From Tricholomella constricta (lineage: Eukaryota; Basidiomycota; Agaricomycetes; Agaricales; Lyophyllaceae), in contig JAACJP010000002.1 of NCBI GenBank assembly GCA_013368375.1, positions 1,984,001-2,048,000 on the forward strand: 64,000 bases of DNA, written 5' to 3'. How positions within the stretch are numbered: position 1 is the stretch's first letter; each line of letters opens with the position of its first letter. Positions 10,386 to 21,124 of the stretch are shown one piece after another. The translations under genes were made by a program, and so were the position numbers. The notes under the pieces are model-generated. The model searched no databases, was not told the origin of the DNA, and saw only the letters and a program-made list of their open reading frames with translations.

Positions 10386-12972
10386 GGCTCGCCCAGTGCA
10401 TAAGCGCGATGACAAGGAGTGTCTGGCCACATATGTCAATGTAGGTGGACACGACGCGTGGACGCTATGGGACTCGGGTAGTACAACTACAGGTGTAACC
10501 CCAGCATTCTCCCAGGTAGCGGGACTGCGCGTGTATCCGTTGGATGCACCGATAACGCTGCAATTGGGAACGATTGGAAGTCGCTCGACAGTGAACTTTG
10601 GGTCTGATGCGTTAGTTAAAACACACGGATCTGAAGAAATGCTGTATGTCGATATAGCAAACTTTGACCGATATGATATGATTATCGGTACACCGTTTAT
10701 GCGAAAGCATGGAGTTATCCTTGATTTCGCGACGAATACAGTTGTGGTCAACGGTGTATCAACCGAAGCCACGAAGGTAGACCTCCGGGATACTGATGGA
10801 CGGCTGCGCCGCTATCGTACCACGGATAAACCCCGGGATTGACTCCCACGAGTCACAGTAGAAGACGTTCCGGAGGAAGAGGTGCACAAAATGCATAGTC
10901 TTCCATCGGACGCGCCATGTCTACTGATGAGCGAGGAAGAGTATATAGATACTCTTCAGGGGGAGAAAGGGTCAACCGAGTATGAAAAGAAAGACAAAAC
11001 GCACAAAATGCAGCACAAAGAACCCAAATCTTCGCAAATCGATAATTTGGATAGCACTGAGGAGAAGGTAAAATTACCGGAACCACAAGTGGCGCAGGAG
11101 AAACCCAAGCGAACATTTTGGGATCGACCTGTACCACATCCGCATGTCGATTGGGCGTACGATCCTCGAATGCCATTTGAATGGAACGAGGTAATTGCGT
11201 CCATGCGTGCATATACGCGAGTCCAAGCACCTCAAGGCGAGATATATCGCGATGCGCGCCCAGACGAGATATTCAAACCGTCAGTATACGTCGGGACAAT
11301 AGCTGGTAGTACTACAAGAAGTACGCCACAGTCACGACAAGTACGACTGGAAGTACCAGATGAGACGGAAGAACGGATACAAGCCCTCCGCGATAGGTAT
11401 GAGAAACCAACCATGGAAGGGAAGCGACGAAAGGATGGGAATACAAAAATCAAAAGTAAACTCACTACTGAAGATTATTCCCGCCTACGTCAGCAATGGC
11501 ATGATGAATTCCAAGATATGGTGAACGGAACTCCTAACACGTTACCACCGTGGAGGGAAGTTAACCATGAGATTCATTTAATCGATGAGAATGCACGGTA
11601 TCACTATCACTTACCGCGGTGCCCAAATTCGCTGAGAGAAGAATTCCATGCGAAGATAAACCGCTATGTGGATGCTAAGTGGTGGGAGCCACGGTCCGTC
11701 AGCCAAGCAGCCCCACTACTGTGCATACCAAAGAAAGATGGTTCGCTACGAACTGCACTAGATGCACGTCAACGAAACGATAACACCGTGAAAGACGTGA
11801 CACCACTACCCGATCAAGAAATTATTCGGGAAGATGTGGCACGGGCAAAGATTAGATCAAAAATTGATCTAACCGACGCCTATGAGCAAGTGCGTATACG
11901 ACCAGAGGATGTGCATAAAACAGCCTTTGCGACTATCGCCGGCACCTATGTCAGCAATATAATGCAGATAGGTGACTGCAACGCACCTGCCACATTCCAG
12001 AGACTCATGACGTCAACCTTTCGAGACTTGATTGGTAGATTCATGCATGTCTACCTGGATGATATCTTTATCTTTTCAGAATCGATAGAAGAGCATGAGA
12101 AACACCTACGAATAGTATTCGAGAGACTCAGAGCTGCTTCTTTGTATCTGAAATGGAAGAAATGCGAATTATATGCTGAACACGTTGATTGCCTTGGACA
12201 CATTATCGACAATCGCGGTATACACCCTGATGTCGATAAACTAAGCCGCATACGCGAATGGCGAACACCGCGATCATATAATGATATTCAGCGGTTCGTC
12301 GGATTAGTAAATTACTTGGGTAACTTCCTACCTGATATTACTGCGTATACGGGACCCCTCATGTCCATGACGCAAAACGGGTTGCCATTTCATTGGAGAC
12401 CGATCCATGATTGGTGTTTTCAAATGATAAAACAAATATGTTGTAGGACACCAGTCATACAGCCTATAGATGTTAAGAATAAAGACCCTATATGGCTTAT
12501 ATGCAATGCCTCGAAGACTGGCGTCGGAGCCATGTACAGCCAAGGACCCACTTGGCAGACATGTCGGCCCGCTGGGTTCATGTCGAAGAAGTTCACGAGC
12601 ACTCAGCAAAATTATGCTGTACACGAGCTCGAAACTCTTGCGATTCTAGAAGCCCTATTGAAATGGGAAGATAAATTGGTTGGTTACAATATCCATGTAA
12701 TCACAGACCATAAAGCGCTGCTAGAGTTCTTCAAAACTCAAGTAAATCTGTCACCGCGTCAACGACGCTGGAACGATTATATGTCTCGGTTCACCTTTGA
12801 CATTACATATGTAAAAGGAGATGAACAAAGTAGCTGATTGCTTATCCCGCTACTTTGAAGGAGATGCACCTAATGAGGTGCAGAGCGTCAATGACTATGT
12901 ACGCGCTGACGCGCGAATAGATCCAGACGGAGAGGATCTCCCACCTTCACGACTGCAAGAAGTGGCTGAATG
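10330..12972 (+). pseudogene. Element C: pol (protease, RT, RNase H) without integrase; one stop, one frameshift
   Basis: In the +1 frame relative to gag, overlapping it by about 55 nt. Protease: TLWDSGSTTTGVTP with IIGTPFMRKHG. After an in-frame TGA (10840-10842) the same frame continues with a linker and RT: PKKDGSLRTALDARQRN, SKIDLTDAYEQVR and the catalytic VYLDDIFIFSES. RNase H follows (CNASKTGVGAMYSQ, KKFTSTQQNYAVHELE, VITDHKALLEFF). Near 12823 a small indel shifts the frame; the remainder reads NKVADCLSRYFEGD and ends at 12972. There the polyprotein stops: no H2C2 zinc finger or DDE core is present before the next ORF. Similar RT-RNase H proteins ending shortly after CLSRY are common in Agaricomycetes (recalled, not searched), which suggests the lack of integrase is ancestral rather than a local deletion. 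Confidence 0.8.
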
Positions 12973-13088
12973 AGTTATTGAAATTCCTGGACTCGATCAC
13001 TTCGATCGAGTGGAGCTCCGATCGGGGGAGCGAAAATTTTTCTCTCTGCCCCCTTGTGCACTACCACTATCACTAGAAATCGCACCTA

Positions 13089-15680
13089 ATGTCGTCTGGA
13101 CAAGAATCACTGAGTTTTCGAGGAAACTCAAGAGGGGGAGGGACGCGTGGACGCCGCGGTCGCAATAACCGCAGCGCTACGAGTAATTCACCTCGCGTAC
13201 AACATGCGCAACAAACTACGCAACCGCAAAACCAAGCACAGTCTCCACTGTCGTTTGGATCGATAGCATACCAGCCAACAATGGTACCGAGCTATCAGCC
13301 GTTCGAAGGACAGAATCCTTCCAACACAGGCGAGACACCTGCTTATGGACCCGCCGTTGAGCGCCTGCACGCTCCAATGGATGTCGATGGACATGGAGCA
13401 GGGCAACTCGAGCCTGGACAGCTGCCTGATGCTAAGAACAGAAGCGTCGAGATGGGACGCCCCTCACAACAGCGTGGTGGTAACAAACCACACCGCCCAA
13501 AGGGGGGTGAACAAGCCGTCGAAGAGAAGGAAGGAAATCCCTCGAACTCTCACGGAAATACTCGAGACGGTATATTCAACCGCCTCGAGACCGTCGGAGT
13601 AGCACCCGACTTTGTAGTCGACTTTATCCACGATGGAATGGCAAGGGTCGTGATAGGACAACTACTCGACACCATTGACTGCCTTCAACGAGAAGTTGAC
13701 CAGCAAACTATGGCTAAACGCCACATCACCGAGGAGCTGCAACACGCGCTACGTAAGCGCCCCGCATCGCTGAACGCGATGCCTTATACCGACAAGTGTA
13801 GTCGGATGCAGGGTCCTCAGACCGCACCCACATCGGTGCAGTCCACGGCGCCAGCGCAAGAAATAGGATCTGCGCCCACAAGCGTCGCCAAAGTACCTCT
13901 AGTGATCCCCACTATTGAGGTACCCTTTCCTCTTGGCGTACCTCCGCACATTGATGCTGGACATATTGTATTTACGATACGTCAGGCCTTTGCGGTGCCC
14001 GAGCAGATGCCCGTCGACGATGTACGATTGGTCGACGCTAGCTCGCCTGCTGATGAACCAATGCAAGAGACTGTAGAGCCCTCTACCATCGGTACGCTGA
14101 AGGAGGAACCAGCAAGCGAAACCGCCGACGAGCGTAGCTTACGAATGAAGCACAACGCCTCAGTCCGCCGCGACCGCCTTGCTGCAGACCGAGAAGCCAA
14201 CGAACACTTGAAGTATAACTTCGAGACATTCGTCGGACGCATTCCAGATACTATTGGCGTACTACACATCAATGGTACTCCCGAACGCCACAACGCGTTT
14301 GGTGGACTACTTCACCGACGCCTGTACTGGTCACCGTACAGTAATACGGTGTTTGCCTCTCAGAGCGCTAGTCACGCTCTAGAATACGAACGTGAACACA
14401 AAACCGCATTCAATGTGACAGGCTCACCTTTGTACAAGTGTGCACCTCGCGGGTTCCCTATGTCCTCTCGAGACATCCGCAATCTGGTTCAGTTCCGTGA
14501 CGATAACTTCAACATGGATACCGACCGTGTGGAAGCCCACTACCTACTCTGGGACTTCTATCGTATCGCTTCACGATACGCCGAACCCCACAGAGACCGG
14601 ACTATGAAGTTTATCCTTCAACGAGAATACTTCGATCCGGCTCACAAACCATCGATACGCGATGACGCTGCGTGGACACGACCTGTGTTACCACCGCCCG
14701 CTGGATTGTCCACTTCAGCGCGCAACCCTCGAACCCGAGGTGCGGGTTTACCCATACCATCGGTATCGCAAGCCCTGGACTTCAACGTGTGGGGACAATA
14801 TATTGTACACCACGGAAGGCCAGGCCTAGACAACGTATACAGCGGTCTAGTGATCGACTACAACTTCTCGATCCACTTCCGCACTGTGGTCGGGTACGCC
14901 CTTGGTCGCGCCATAAGCCCTACCCGAGCCGCATCTCGTGTCGCATTCATGCGCCTATACACCATGATCATTGCTCGACCGAACCTCTATCGAGAAGCGG
15001 TGGACTCGTGGAATGCCATTCACCCATTGGATCGCATCCCCGACTACTTACCTTCTACGGCAAGCCTTGGTCACTTAGCTCTTCCTGAGGAGCATGCCGC
15101 CAACTTAACCGAAACGGACGTAATCCGTACTCTTCTTGCCAATCGACTACCCGTCGCTTGGATTGATCACGCCTATCCCTACGGCCTCCACTACTTGGAC
15201 GCGCATTATACGGGAACCACAATTGATCGTACACTATACGACAATGTGGACGACGACCGACTTGTTCAGCTATGTCGTTACGGGATACCCGCGGCCATTC
15301 TTCAATGGGATGGATGGCGACAGCCGACCCGCGATGATATCGCTAGACTCCACGTACTACTCGACTGCGAGAAAGAGCGAGGACTAGACACTGTGCACGC
15401 TCGCGGCCTACACCCCGTAGGATACGACATCACGTCGATGAAGTTCATCACTGGATGTGACCGCGAAGCTACTGTACTCTACGATGGTGATCTGGTGTTT
15501 AACGATACCACTGACCCATCTGCGCCACTGCCCACCTTGGAAGGTCCGCCGCCTCCAACTATCGAGTCCACTACGTCGCCAGCGCCCTCTGCTCCACCTA
15601 ATTCATCCGCACCACTGGTCCTTCTACCAGAGGCTAACGCTTCTGACGACCATGCGATGGATGTCGTAGACAAGGCTTAA
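13089..15680 (+). CDS. Element C: third ORF, 863-residue protein of unknown function
   Basis: Intact frame from ATG 13089 to 15680, between pol and the 3' LTR of element C and on the same strand. Residues 1-180 are disordered and RGG/Gln-rich (RGGGTRGRRGRNNR). A short helical segment follows near 165-215, a Pro/Ala/acidic linker runs to about 370, and the C-terminal ~400 residues look folded and Trp/Tyr/His-rich (FDPAHKPS, WGQYIVHHGRPGLDNVY, WIDHAYPYGLHYLDAHY, ILQWDGWRQPTRDD). I see no CCHC, no HHCC, no DDE spacing, no tyrosine-recombinase R-H-R-Y set and no protease motif. It stays open while gag and pol carry stops. It could be an accessory capsid, a stand-in for integrase function, or a captured host gene. 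Confidence 0.7.
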   Translation: MSSGQESLSFRGNSRGGGTRGRRGRNNRSATSNSPRVQHAQQTTQPQNQAQSPLSFGSIAYQPTMVPSYQPFEGQNPSNTGETPAYGPAVERLHAPMDVDGHGAGQLEPGQLPDAKNRSVEMGRPSQQRGGNKPHRPKGGEQAVEEKEGNPSNSHGNTRDGIFNRLETVGVAPDFVVDFIHDGMARVVIGQLLDTIDCLQREVDQQTMAKRHITEELQHALRKRPASLNAMPYTDKCSRMQGPQTAPTSVQSTAPAQEIGSAPTSVAKVPLVIPTIEVPFPLGVPPHIDAGHIVFTIRQAFAVPEQMPVDDVRLVDASSPADEPMQETVEPSTIGTLKEEPASETADERSLRMKHNASVRRDRLAADREANEHLKYNFETFVGRIPDTIGVLHINGTPERHNAFGGLLHRRLYWSPYSNTVFASQSASHALEYEREHKTAFNVTGSPLYKCAPRGFPMSSRDIRNLVQFRDDNFNMDTDRVEAHYLLWDFYRIASRYAEPHRDRTMKFILQREYFDPAHKPSIRDDAAWTRPVLPPPAGLSTSARNPRTRGAGLPIPSVSQALDFNVWGQYIVHHGRPGLDNVYSGLVIDYNFSIHFRTVVGYALGRAISPTRAASRVAFMRLYTMIIARPNLYREAVDSWNAIHPLDRIPDYLPSTASLGHLALPEEHAANLTETDVIRTLLANRLPVAWIDHAYPYGLHYLDAHYTGTTIDRTLYDNVDDDRLVQLCRYGIPAAILQWDGWRQPTRDDIARLHVLLDCEKERGLDTVHARGLHPVGYDITSMKFITGCDREATVLYDGDLVFNDTTDPSAPLPTLEGPPPPTIESTTSPAPSAPPNSSAPLVLLPEANASDDHAMDVVDKA

Positions 15681-15834
15681 CGACAACGTCGAGTGTACGC
15701 CACAGTCATGGTAGTCGTCGAAATACATACGCGATCCCTAATTAAGTGGGAGTTGTATACTCACGCTTTGTAATTATAATAATAACCATGCACATCCATC
15801 TGCTGAGATCATACATTGATCTCAAAGGGGGGTG

Positions 15835-16068
15835 TGTAACGGCGGCGCGTTACAATACGTCTATATTGAGACGTGACCTGTTTGGCATTACCTTCTGGTA
15901 ATGCACGACCATCTTTGTTATGCGTATATAAATGTCCTGTACAGTTTATGCTTAGATAATCCTTTGCACCTTCACCCTGTACACGTACTTAGCAGAATCC
16001 CACAGATTGGTCTAGCTTAACGTGTCTGGTGTCTCGCAAGGATCCCCCAACCCCGTACAACCGTTACA
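15835..16068 (+). repeat. Element C 3' LTR (234 bp) with polypurine tract
   Basis: Purine run CAAAGGGGGGTG (about 15823-15834), then TGTAACGG at 15835; the LTR ends CCGTTACA at 16068, giving 8-bp inverted ends with TG...CA. A TATATAAAT box lies near 15924-15932. No matching 5' LTR is present in the window, so age and target duplication cannot be judged. The 120 bp between ORF3 and the tract (15700-15822) show nothing else. Confidence 0.7.
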
Positions 16069-16297
16069 CTGCACCCGTGCCGGCCTGTCTACTGTGGCAC
16101 AGCCACCCTCAGTAGCGTGCGCGATCTAATCTACTGCCGGATCTATCGTACCGGTGTGCGACCCTGAGTGGTCCTGTTGCACGTCTGCAGCGGCGCCAGT
16201 TTCTGTGTCGTGGGCTTCTTTCCTTCGTTGTTTCGTGATCCGTGCGTGCGTTGCGTTGTCTTGCTTGTGTGACTCGTGTAGCGTAGAGAAAGGACTT
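16069..16297 (-). other. Leader-like remnant of a minus-strand gypsy element
   Basis: Lies between the element C LTR and the primer-binding-like motif at 16298. On the minus strand it follows that motif, where a gag leader is expected, and is open for over 100 codons, but no gag core is recognisable. It probably represents the part of a minus-strand element separated from its body by element C. Low certainty. Confidence 0.3.
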
Positions 16298-17157
16298 GCT
16301 GTCGTCACCAGATGGAGTAGTCGGACTTGTTCTTTGTGCTCCGTGCTCGATGTGGGTTTACCTCTGTTCGCTGAGGATCTGGTGATCTGCTCCTCGGTGT
16401 ATCTACTACGCTGACTAAAAGCTCTTGCCAAACATGTACAAACACCGTTCGTGGGCCTCTTGCGCGCTTGGAGTGGCACTGGCGCGCCTACTTCAACGGA
16501 GACGATGGTTTTTGAGCTGTTAACTCTGAATGTGAGGAAAAATACGGGCTGTAATTCACTAGGGGAAGTAGGTATTACATGGGTATGTTTTTATACTATG
16601 CGACTGACTCGTCATTCGTGAGCCAGCGAGGCAGGTGTTTTACTGGTTTATTGAGAGAAGCGTCGCCAAGCTTGGTACCGCGCGACTCTTTTTAGGGAGT
16701 GTGGCGCTCTTTGGCTCGGCAAAGGGGTTTTTGATCGGCTTGAGGCGTCGGGTCGGATTTGTGATCAGTACAGGAATTGTGATCGGTATTGGCTCTTGGG
16801 GGCGGAGCTCCGTGGTACGGCCGGATCCTCTCTGCGAATGGCTGGGCAAGGCGTTTTGTAGGGTAATTTCAAATCAGGTTTGGTTGTCGCCCAATGGAGG
16901 CCTTGGCATACAAACGTGCGCGGTCGTCGACAGCTTATTCGGTGTTCCGTGTCCCGTGCGTCCAGACCAAGGAGGGCTGGTGCTTCTAGTTGCTTCGTCT
17001 CTTGGTCGGTGCGTCGGTCGGTTGGTCGGTTGGTCGGTCGCATTGTCGGTCGGTCGATTCGTGCTTCGGTCGCACTTTGGACCGTGTTCGCTGTGGCGCA
17101 GCGGTTGATATCCGTATTATGGGCTGGATCGGTGTACAGTGCTGGTCAGTGCTCATC
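16298..17157 (-). repeat. LTR in minus orientation plus primer-binding-like site
   Basis: Reading down from 17157: TGATGAGCAC start, a GGTC/CCGA repeat block (about 17003-17060), a TATAAAAA box near 16590, and GACTACTCCA at 16313 as the likely end (845 bp). Then TC and TGGTGACGACAGC (16298-16310) form a possible PBS. About 650 bp are shared with 2895-3560 in inverted orientation. The outer edge at 17157 cuts into the coding frame of the basic protein at 17158-18246, so this LTR looks like an insertion into that gene. Confidence 0.6.
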
Positions 17158-18246
17158 ACCGGTTTCCCTGTCAGACGACAACTTTGATGATGATAACAAT
17201 GACAACGATGATGACAATGAGAATGTTGAGACATTGCACTCCCAACAACCCGCTCCTGCTACCATCACACAGTCCCCTCCTCTCGCCAATTTTTCACCGC
17301 CAATACTTTGTGACAGCGCCCGTGACTCAGTGTCGACTCCTGCTCCTGCCACCCCCCCAGATACAGGTGATGGCGGAGGCGAGAACCCCATCACGACCAC
17401 TACTACGTCCGCCTACGCCCACGTCCCCATGATCACAAATGGCGGTGGAGACACCGCTACGAACACAAGTGACAGCGGAGGTGAGAACACCACCATGACC
17501 ATGACTATGTCTGCCCACGTGTAGCGGAGCTACAGGGGATACCTCGCGTTTCACACTATACACGAGCTTGACCAGATGTCATTTCTGCTAGGTATACATG
17601 AAGTTGCGAAGATCTACTTAAAATAATAGATATAAACAATAGATATATGCAACGCCGACAGCGTTGCCAAACAATGCCAACAACAGGTGACCAGTATGGA
17701 CCTGCGTCCTTACACCACGCCCACGTCCCCACAATCATAAATGGTGGCGGAGACACCGCTACCACTGTGAACAAACCACAAGGAAACACTGGGGCCACCA
17801 CTTCTGCACCGGAGGCTAACGCCGATACACTCAAGTCTTCTGACATCCCTGGAAGCGCTTTGGGGTCGAAGCGTGGAGGAAGACGTGGACAGGGTGGAAA
17901 AGGCGGTGGTAGACGTGGTGGAAAGGGTATCGCTGCTTCGAGGGTCCCTGTAGGCGCTGTGGACATAGTCAATACTGACTCAGTGCCAGGTGCTCAGTCT
18001 TCGGCCGTCTACACCCCAGCTATCATCGAATCTATGCCCACAGGTGTCGCCGCCGCACCCTTGACGAGTACTCCAACATTGCCCACTCCTGCATCAACTG
18101 CCGCTCAGCTCAAAGAAGAGCCTCGCCGCAGAAGCCGGAAACGCAAGGCCCCCTCTACTTGTGATGTCTCGGACACCCCCATCGCGAAACAGGCTCCGGC
18201 TAAGCGTCGCAATTTATTGGAGAGATGGCACTATGCGCTGGCTTGA
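17158..18246 (+). pseudogene. Low-complexity basic protein gene, broken by an LTR and by a 198-bp insertion
   Basis: Unrecognised protein. From 17158 the frame reads SDDNFDDDNNDNDDD, a Pro/Thr-rich part, and a repeat unit HVPMITNGGGDTATNTS. At 17520 it meets a stop caused by an insertion. Removing 206 nt (17513-17718, that is the insert plus one copy of its 8-bp repeat) restores the frame exactly and continues the repeat as HVPTIINGGGDTATTVN. After that come an RGG-like block (GGRRGQGGKGGGRRGGKG), a linker and a C-terminal nuclear-localisation-like RRRSRKRKAPS. The stop is at 18244-18246. The N-terminus is lost at the LTR boundary. It may be a host nuclear or RNA-binding protein, or part of another repeat. 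Confidence 0.5.
17521..17718. mobile_element. 198-bp insertion with 8-bp direct repeats
   Basis: Flanked by GCCCACGT at 17513-17520 and 17719-17726. Excision of the insert with one repeat restores the host reading frame. The ends (GTAGCGGAG... and ...CCTTACACCAC) show only weak inverted similarity, so a terminal inverted repeat is not established. The 8-bp duplication fits hAT-type small elements; classification is tentative. Confidence 0.45.
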
Positions 18247-18328
18247 AAAGATGTAAGTAAAATTTTGTTCAAATGATATCTTCGATGGTTAACTAACTTC
18301 ACAGATTGACTCGTTTATTAGGCTTGGC

Positions 18329-18465
18329 TAGACTGTGCTCACTGCGTAGCCTTCTGTTCATAGGCTAGATTGACTTACGAACTCGCAATTTGTAAGCTTG
18401 ACTGTGCTTACTCGTAGCCTTCTGTTCATAGGCTAGATTGACTTATGGACTTGCGATTTGTATCC
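18329..18465 (+). repeat. Two-copy direct repeat of about 65 bp
   Basis: Both units contain GACTGTGCT, then GTAGCCTTCTGTTCATAGGC and TAGATTGACTTA, followed by a diverged ACTCGCAATTTGTA or ACTTGCGATTTGTA. Units differ by a few substitutions and a 2-bp gap. It is a local tandem duplication in non-coding DNA. Confidence 0.7.
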
Positions 18466-18949
18466 CTAAATTTACTTTACACTTCATACGCTCCCTATAT
18501 TGCTTATAGGCTGCTACTTGACAAGTCTATCGTGCACAAGATGCTCCGTACACTAGTCTCTTCCCCGACTGATTGGTGAGTAGGCTTCGCTAGACTGGCT
18601 TAGGCTGTTCTAGACTTGCTAACTATGTGGGCCAGCTTCACGTTTACAAGTGCACTTGAACTTAAGGTGTTGGCTGAGTCTATTAAATGTCAACTTCTAG
18701 GCATTGGCTGGGCGTACAAACTGAGGTCCCCGGTCCAGGCTGTTCAACACCATGGGCAGTAGTGGTCTTTTTACTGCAGAGGGTACACACACAGATAACT
18801 GTCAACATAGTGGAAAGAAATGGATATGGGAGCAGGAGCAGCAGATCATCTCTGGACACGCAGCATCACGATCCATTGACATTTGGCTATATTACATAAT
18901 CCGAGGAGTAACTGCGAGACAGCTGCGTACCAAACGCGCGCTAACTGCT

Positions 18950-18980
18950 CTTGCGGCAGTTGAATTTCAACTGCCGCAAG
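18950..18980. repeat. 31-bp near-perfect palindrome
   Basis: Arms CTTGCGGCAGTTGAA (18950-18964) and its exact complement (18966-18980) around a single T. Both arms match at every base. It may be a cruciform or hairpin, or the centre of an old inverted duplication. Confidence 0.8.
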
Positions 18981-19503
18981 CTTTGCCTCCCGTGTCTCTT
19001 CAATGGGTCGGGTACCACTTCTGACTGGGAGAATCTTGTTGGCCATGCTTACCCACAGTAGGAGGAATGGACAATCGAATGCAGGTCCTATCCCAAGCGT
19101 CACAACCCAAGAAACGGCAGACAGCATCAGCAAAATGACACCGTCTTAGGCTTTCAGCTTTCTTCACTTCGGCTTTTGCGGCTAGCTTTGTCTTTGACTT
19201 TAGCTGTGTTCGCGTCTTTGACTTTGGCTTTCAAATCTCTGGCTTTTCAACTGATCATGGGCTTTGGCTTAGCCGACTTTATGTTCTTACACTTTAGCTC
19301 CGAAAGACTTTGGGGTGCGACCAAATGACATTTCTACTACTCTCAGCACCAGGGTGTGCGCAAGCTACTGGAACTTGTATATAAACACCCAGCCCTATGC
19401 TCAAATGGCGCTGACATCAGCTTGAGCCCCAGATTGCCGCGTGGGTTTGTCGAAGATGTTTGCCAGCCTAGATCTGCACCTCGCAGTGCTCCGCCCTTCA
19501 CAA

Positions 19504-19731
19504 TCACAAGTCCACGGTCACACCAGACGCCGTGATGCTCTCCTCGTCAATGCCCAACAGCCGCCGCAACTCCTCATTCTCTCACTCCAGTCTCGCGATT
19601 TCACTTTCCCGATGCTCTATAACCCAATCATCCCTTCCATCCGTCCCTAGGTAGCCAATGTTTCCCCGTACATTGAGGGCTTCGAGGAGATGCTCGAGCT
19701 CAGCCACGTCGATGACCGCCCAGTTTGGCCC
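19504..19731 (-). pseudogene. Coiled-coil protein C-terminal fragment with one internal stop
   Basis: One minus-strand frame reads WAVIDVAELEHLLEAL, NVRGNIGYLGTDGRDDW, then HRESEIARLE-stop-ENEELRRLLGID and ends after GVTVDL. The leucine/glutamate heptads and the LE-x-ENEELRR stretch look like a conserved basidiomycete protein with a C-terminal coiled coil. The single TGA after LE would be one base from GGA or CGA. No N-terminal exons are recognisable. Probably a decayed host gene; family not identified. Confidence 0.4.
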
Positions 19732-19985
19732 AATGGCTCGTGGACATTAAACTTGACAAGTTAATCTTCGCATCTTCACTCAATGTTTGGCGACCACACC
19801 TAAACCAAACTCTCGCTGATCGCTTCCGAGGTCTGCCGATTTCCCCTCCGACTCCTGCCCGAGCCCTCCTCCTCCCTTCCCAGCACCTCATTCTCTTGTA
19901 CTGTTTCTATGCCTTGGACCTGTAAATTTGAACACAGTTAAAACACCTGGATGGCTTGAGATCCTGGATTTCTCGCTCCCCTGTG

Positions 19986-20767
19986 CTATGGCGCAGCGAA
20001 GATGGCTCTGATGGGCTTCACAAAAACTCTTGCGCAAGAGGGTGCTAAATACGGCATCAAGTCTACGGCCATCGCTCCCGTATGCCCACGTCTTCAGTCC
20101 TCTACATAACCGCTAATCGCCATATTGCAGATCGCAGCGTCCCCCATGACAGAAACTATCATGCCTCCCGAGATGCTCGCAAATCTCAGCGTCTGTCTAT
20201 TATCATTCACTGACCTGCACATATGAGACCTGACCACGTCCATTGACAGCCCGAATATGTAGCGCCATTCGTTGCGGTCCTCTGTCACCCTGACAGACCC
20301 GATGCCTCCGGCAAGGTCTTCAAACTCGGTGCAGGCTTCATTGCGGAGAATCAATGGGAGCGCAGCAACGGCACAGTGTTCAAGACTGATTCGAGCTTCA
20401 CTCCTTCTGCTGTCAAGGCTAAATGGTCCGAAATTACCGATTTCAGCAACCGCTACTAGTGAGCCTTCTTTCCAGCTGGTTCATTGTACGTGTTTGCTAA
20501 CGTGACCTAGCCGCCTGGACGTGACTGACGTTGACTCCCGTGGGAGATTTTTTCACATGTTTGATAGGCCGCATTACTTACTGTCTTTTACAGGGCAAGC
20601 TCAAGCAAGCAGCGAAGCTTCCACCCAACACGCAGTCCTCGCCAGAGGTCCGCTTCGATAGCCAGACTGTCATCATCACTGGTATGGGTGCCGGCCTGGA
20701 CGCACGTATGCACATATGTATGGCAAGCTCGGCGCGAACGTGGTCATCAACAACGTCAGTGAGAAGG
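19986..20767 (+). pseudogene. FOX2: FOX2-type multifunctional beta-oxidation enzyme, left part of pseudogene
   Basis: Peroxisomal hydratase-dehydrogenase-type protein, matching the end of the first short-chain dehydrogenase domain and the linker to the second. Exon pieces: YGAAKMALMGFTKTLAQEGA (with YxxxK of the SDR active site), IAP; an intron; IAASPMTETIMPPEML; an intron (GTCTGT...ACAG); PEYVAPFVAVLCHPDRP to FKLGAGFIAENQWERSNG; an intron; then GKLKQAAKL and RFDSQTVIITGMGAGL, the Rossmann glycine motif of domain two. A one-base deletion near 20699 breaks that motif; the next frame gives YGKLGANVVINNVSEK. Everything upstream of YGAAK is missing. The coding frame continues at 31144 after the gypsy insertion. 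Confidence 0.75.
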
Positions 20768-21124
20768 TGTCACGACCGCCCCTAACAACCACCCCTAAAA
20801 TCACATCCCACTACGCTTTCCCACGCCTACCCACTGTATATAACATGACACCACTTCTTTCCAGACTCTTCACCTCGATATTACCTATTGTTAAGACTAG
20901 TTCTCGATTCTCGTTCTCGTTTCTCTCTCTCTCTCAATCTATTTGGCTTCACACCCGTATCACTTGAGCTCGTTCGTTCGAATTAGCCCCGGTGAACACC
21001 TCCGTCAACGCTCACGACCTCCGAATACTCCTTCGTAGGCCGTCTTCCTTGACGGACGTCAGGCCTGTCCGCTTCGGTGGTTCCAGAATAACTCTGTAAC
21101 CGGCGTGCTACACAGATCCTAACA
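20768..21124 (+). repeat. Element D 5' LTR with TATA box and predicted start site
   Basis: TG...CA ends. TATATAA at 20837-20843; the 12-mer ACCTCGATATTA at 20872-20883, about 30 nt downstream, is the likely RNA 5' end because it is the exact complement of the primer-binding site next to the LTR. A (CT)n run lies near 20919-20936. Directly repeated at 30780-31138. Confidence 0.95.

Larger units (their letters stand above)
18247..19503. other. Non-coding stretch with local repeats
   Basis: No convincing gene. It holds a direct duplication of about 65 bp (18333-18395 and 18398-18465 share GTAGCCTTCTGTTCATAGGC and flanks), the 31-bp palindrome listed separately, and a GGCTTT/CTTTGACTTT-rich low-complexity run at about 19150-19290. 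Confidence 0.6.

Noticed and set aside
13089..15680. Tyrosine recombinase or integrase in element C ORF3
   Set aside because: I could not find an R-H-R-Y set, DDE spacing or HHCC finger; calling it a recombinase would be guesswork.
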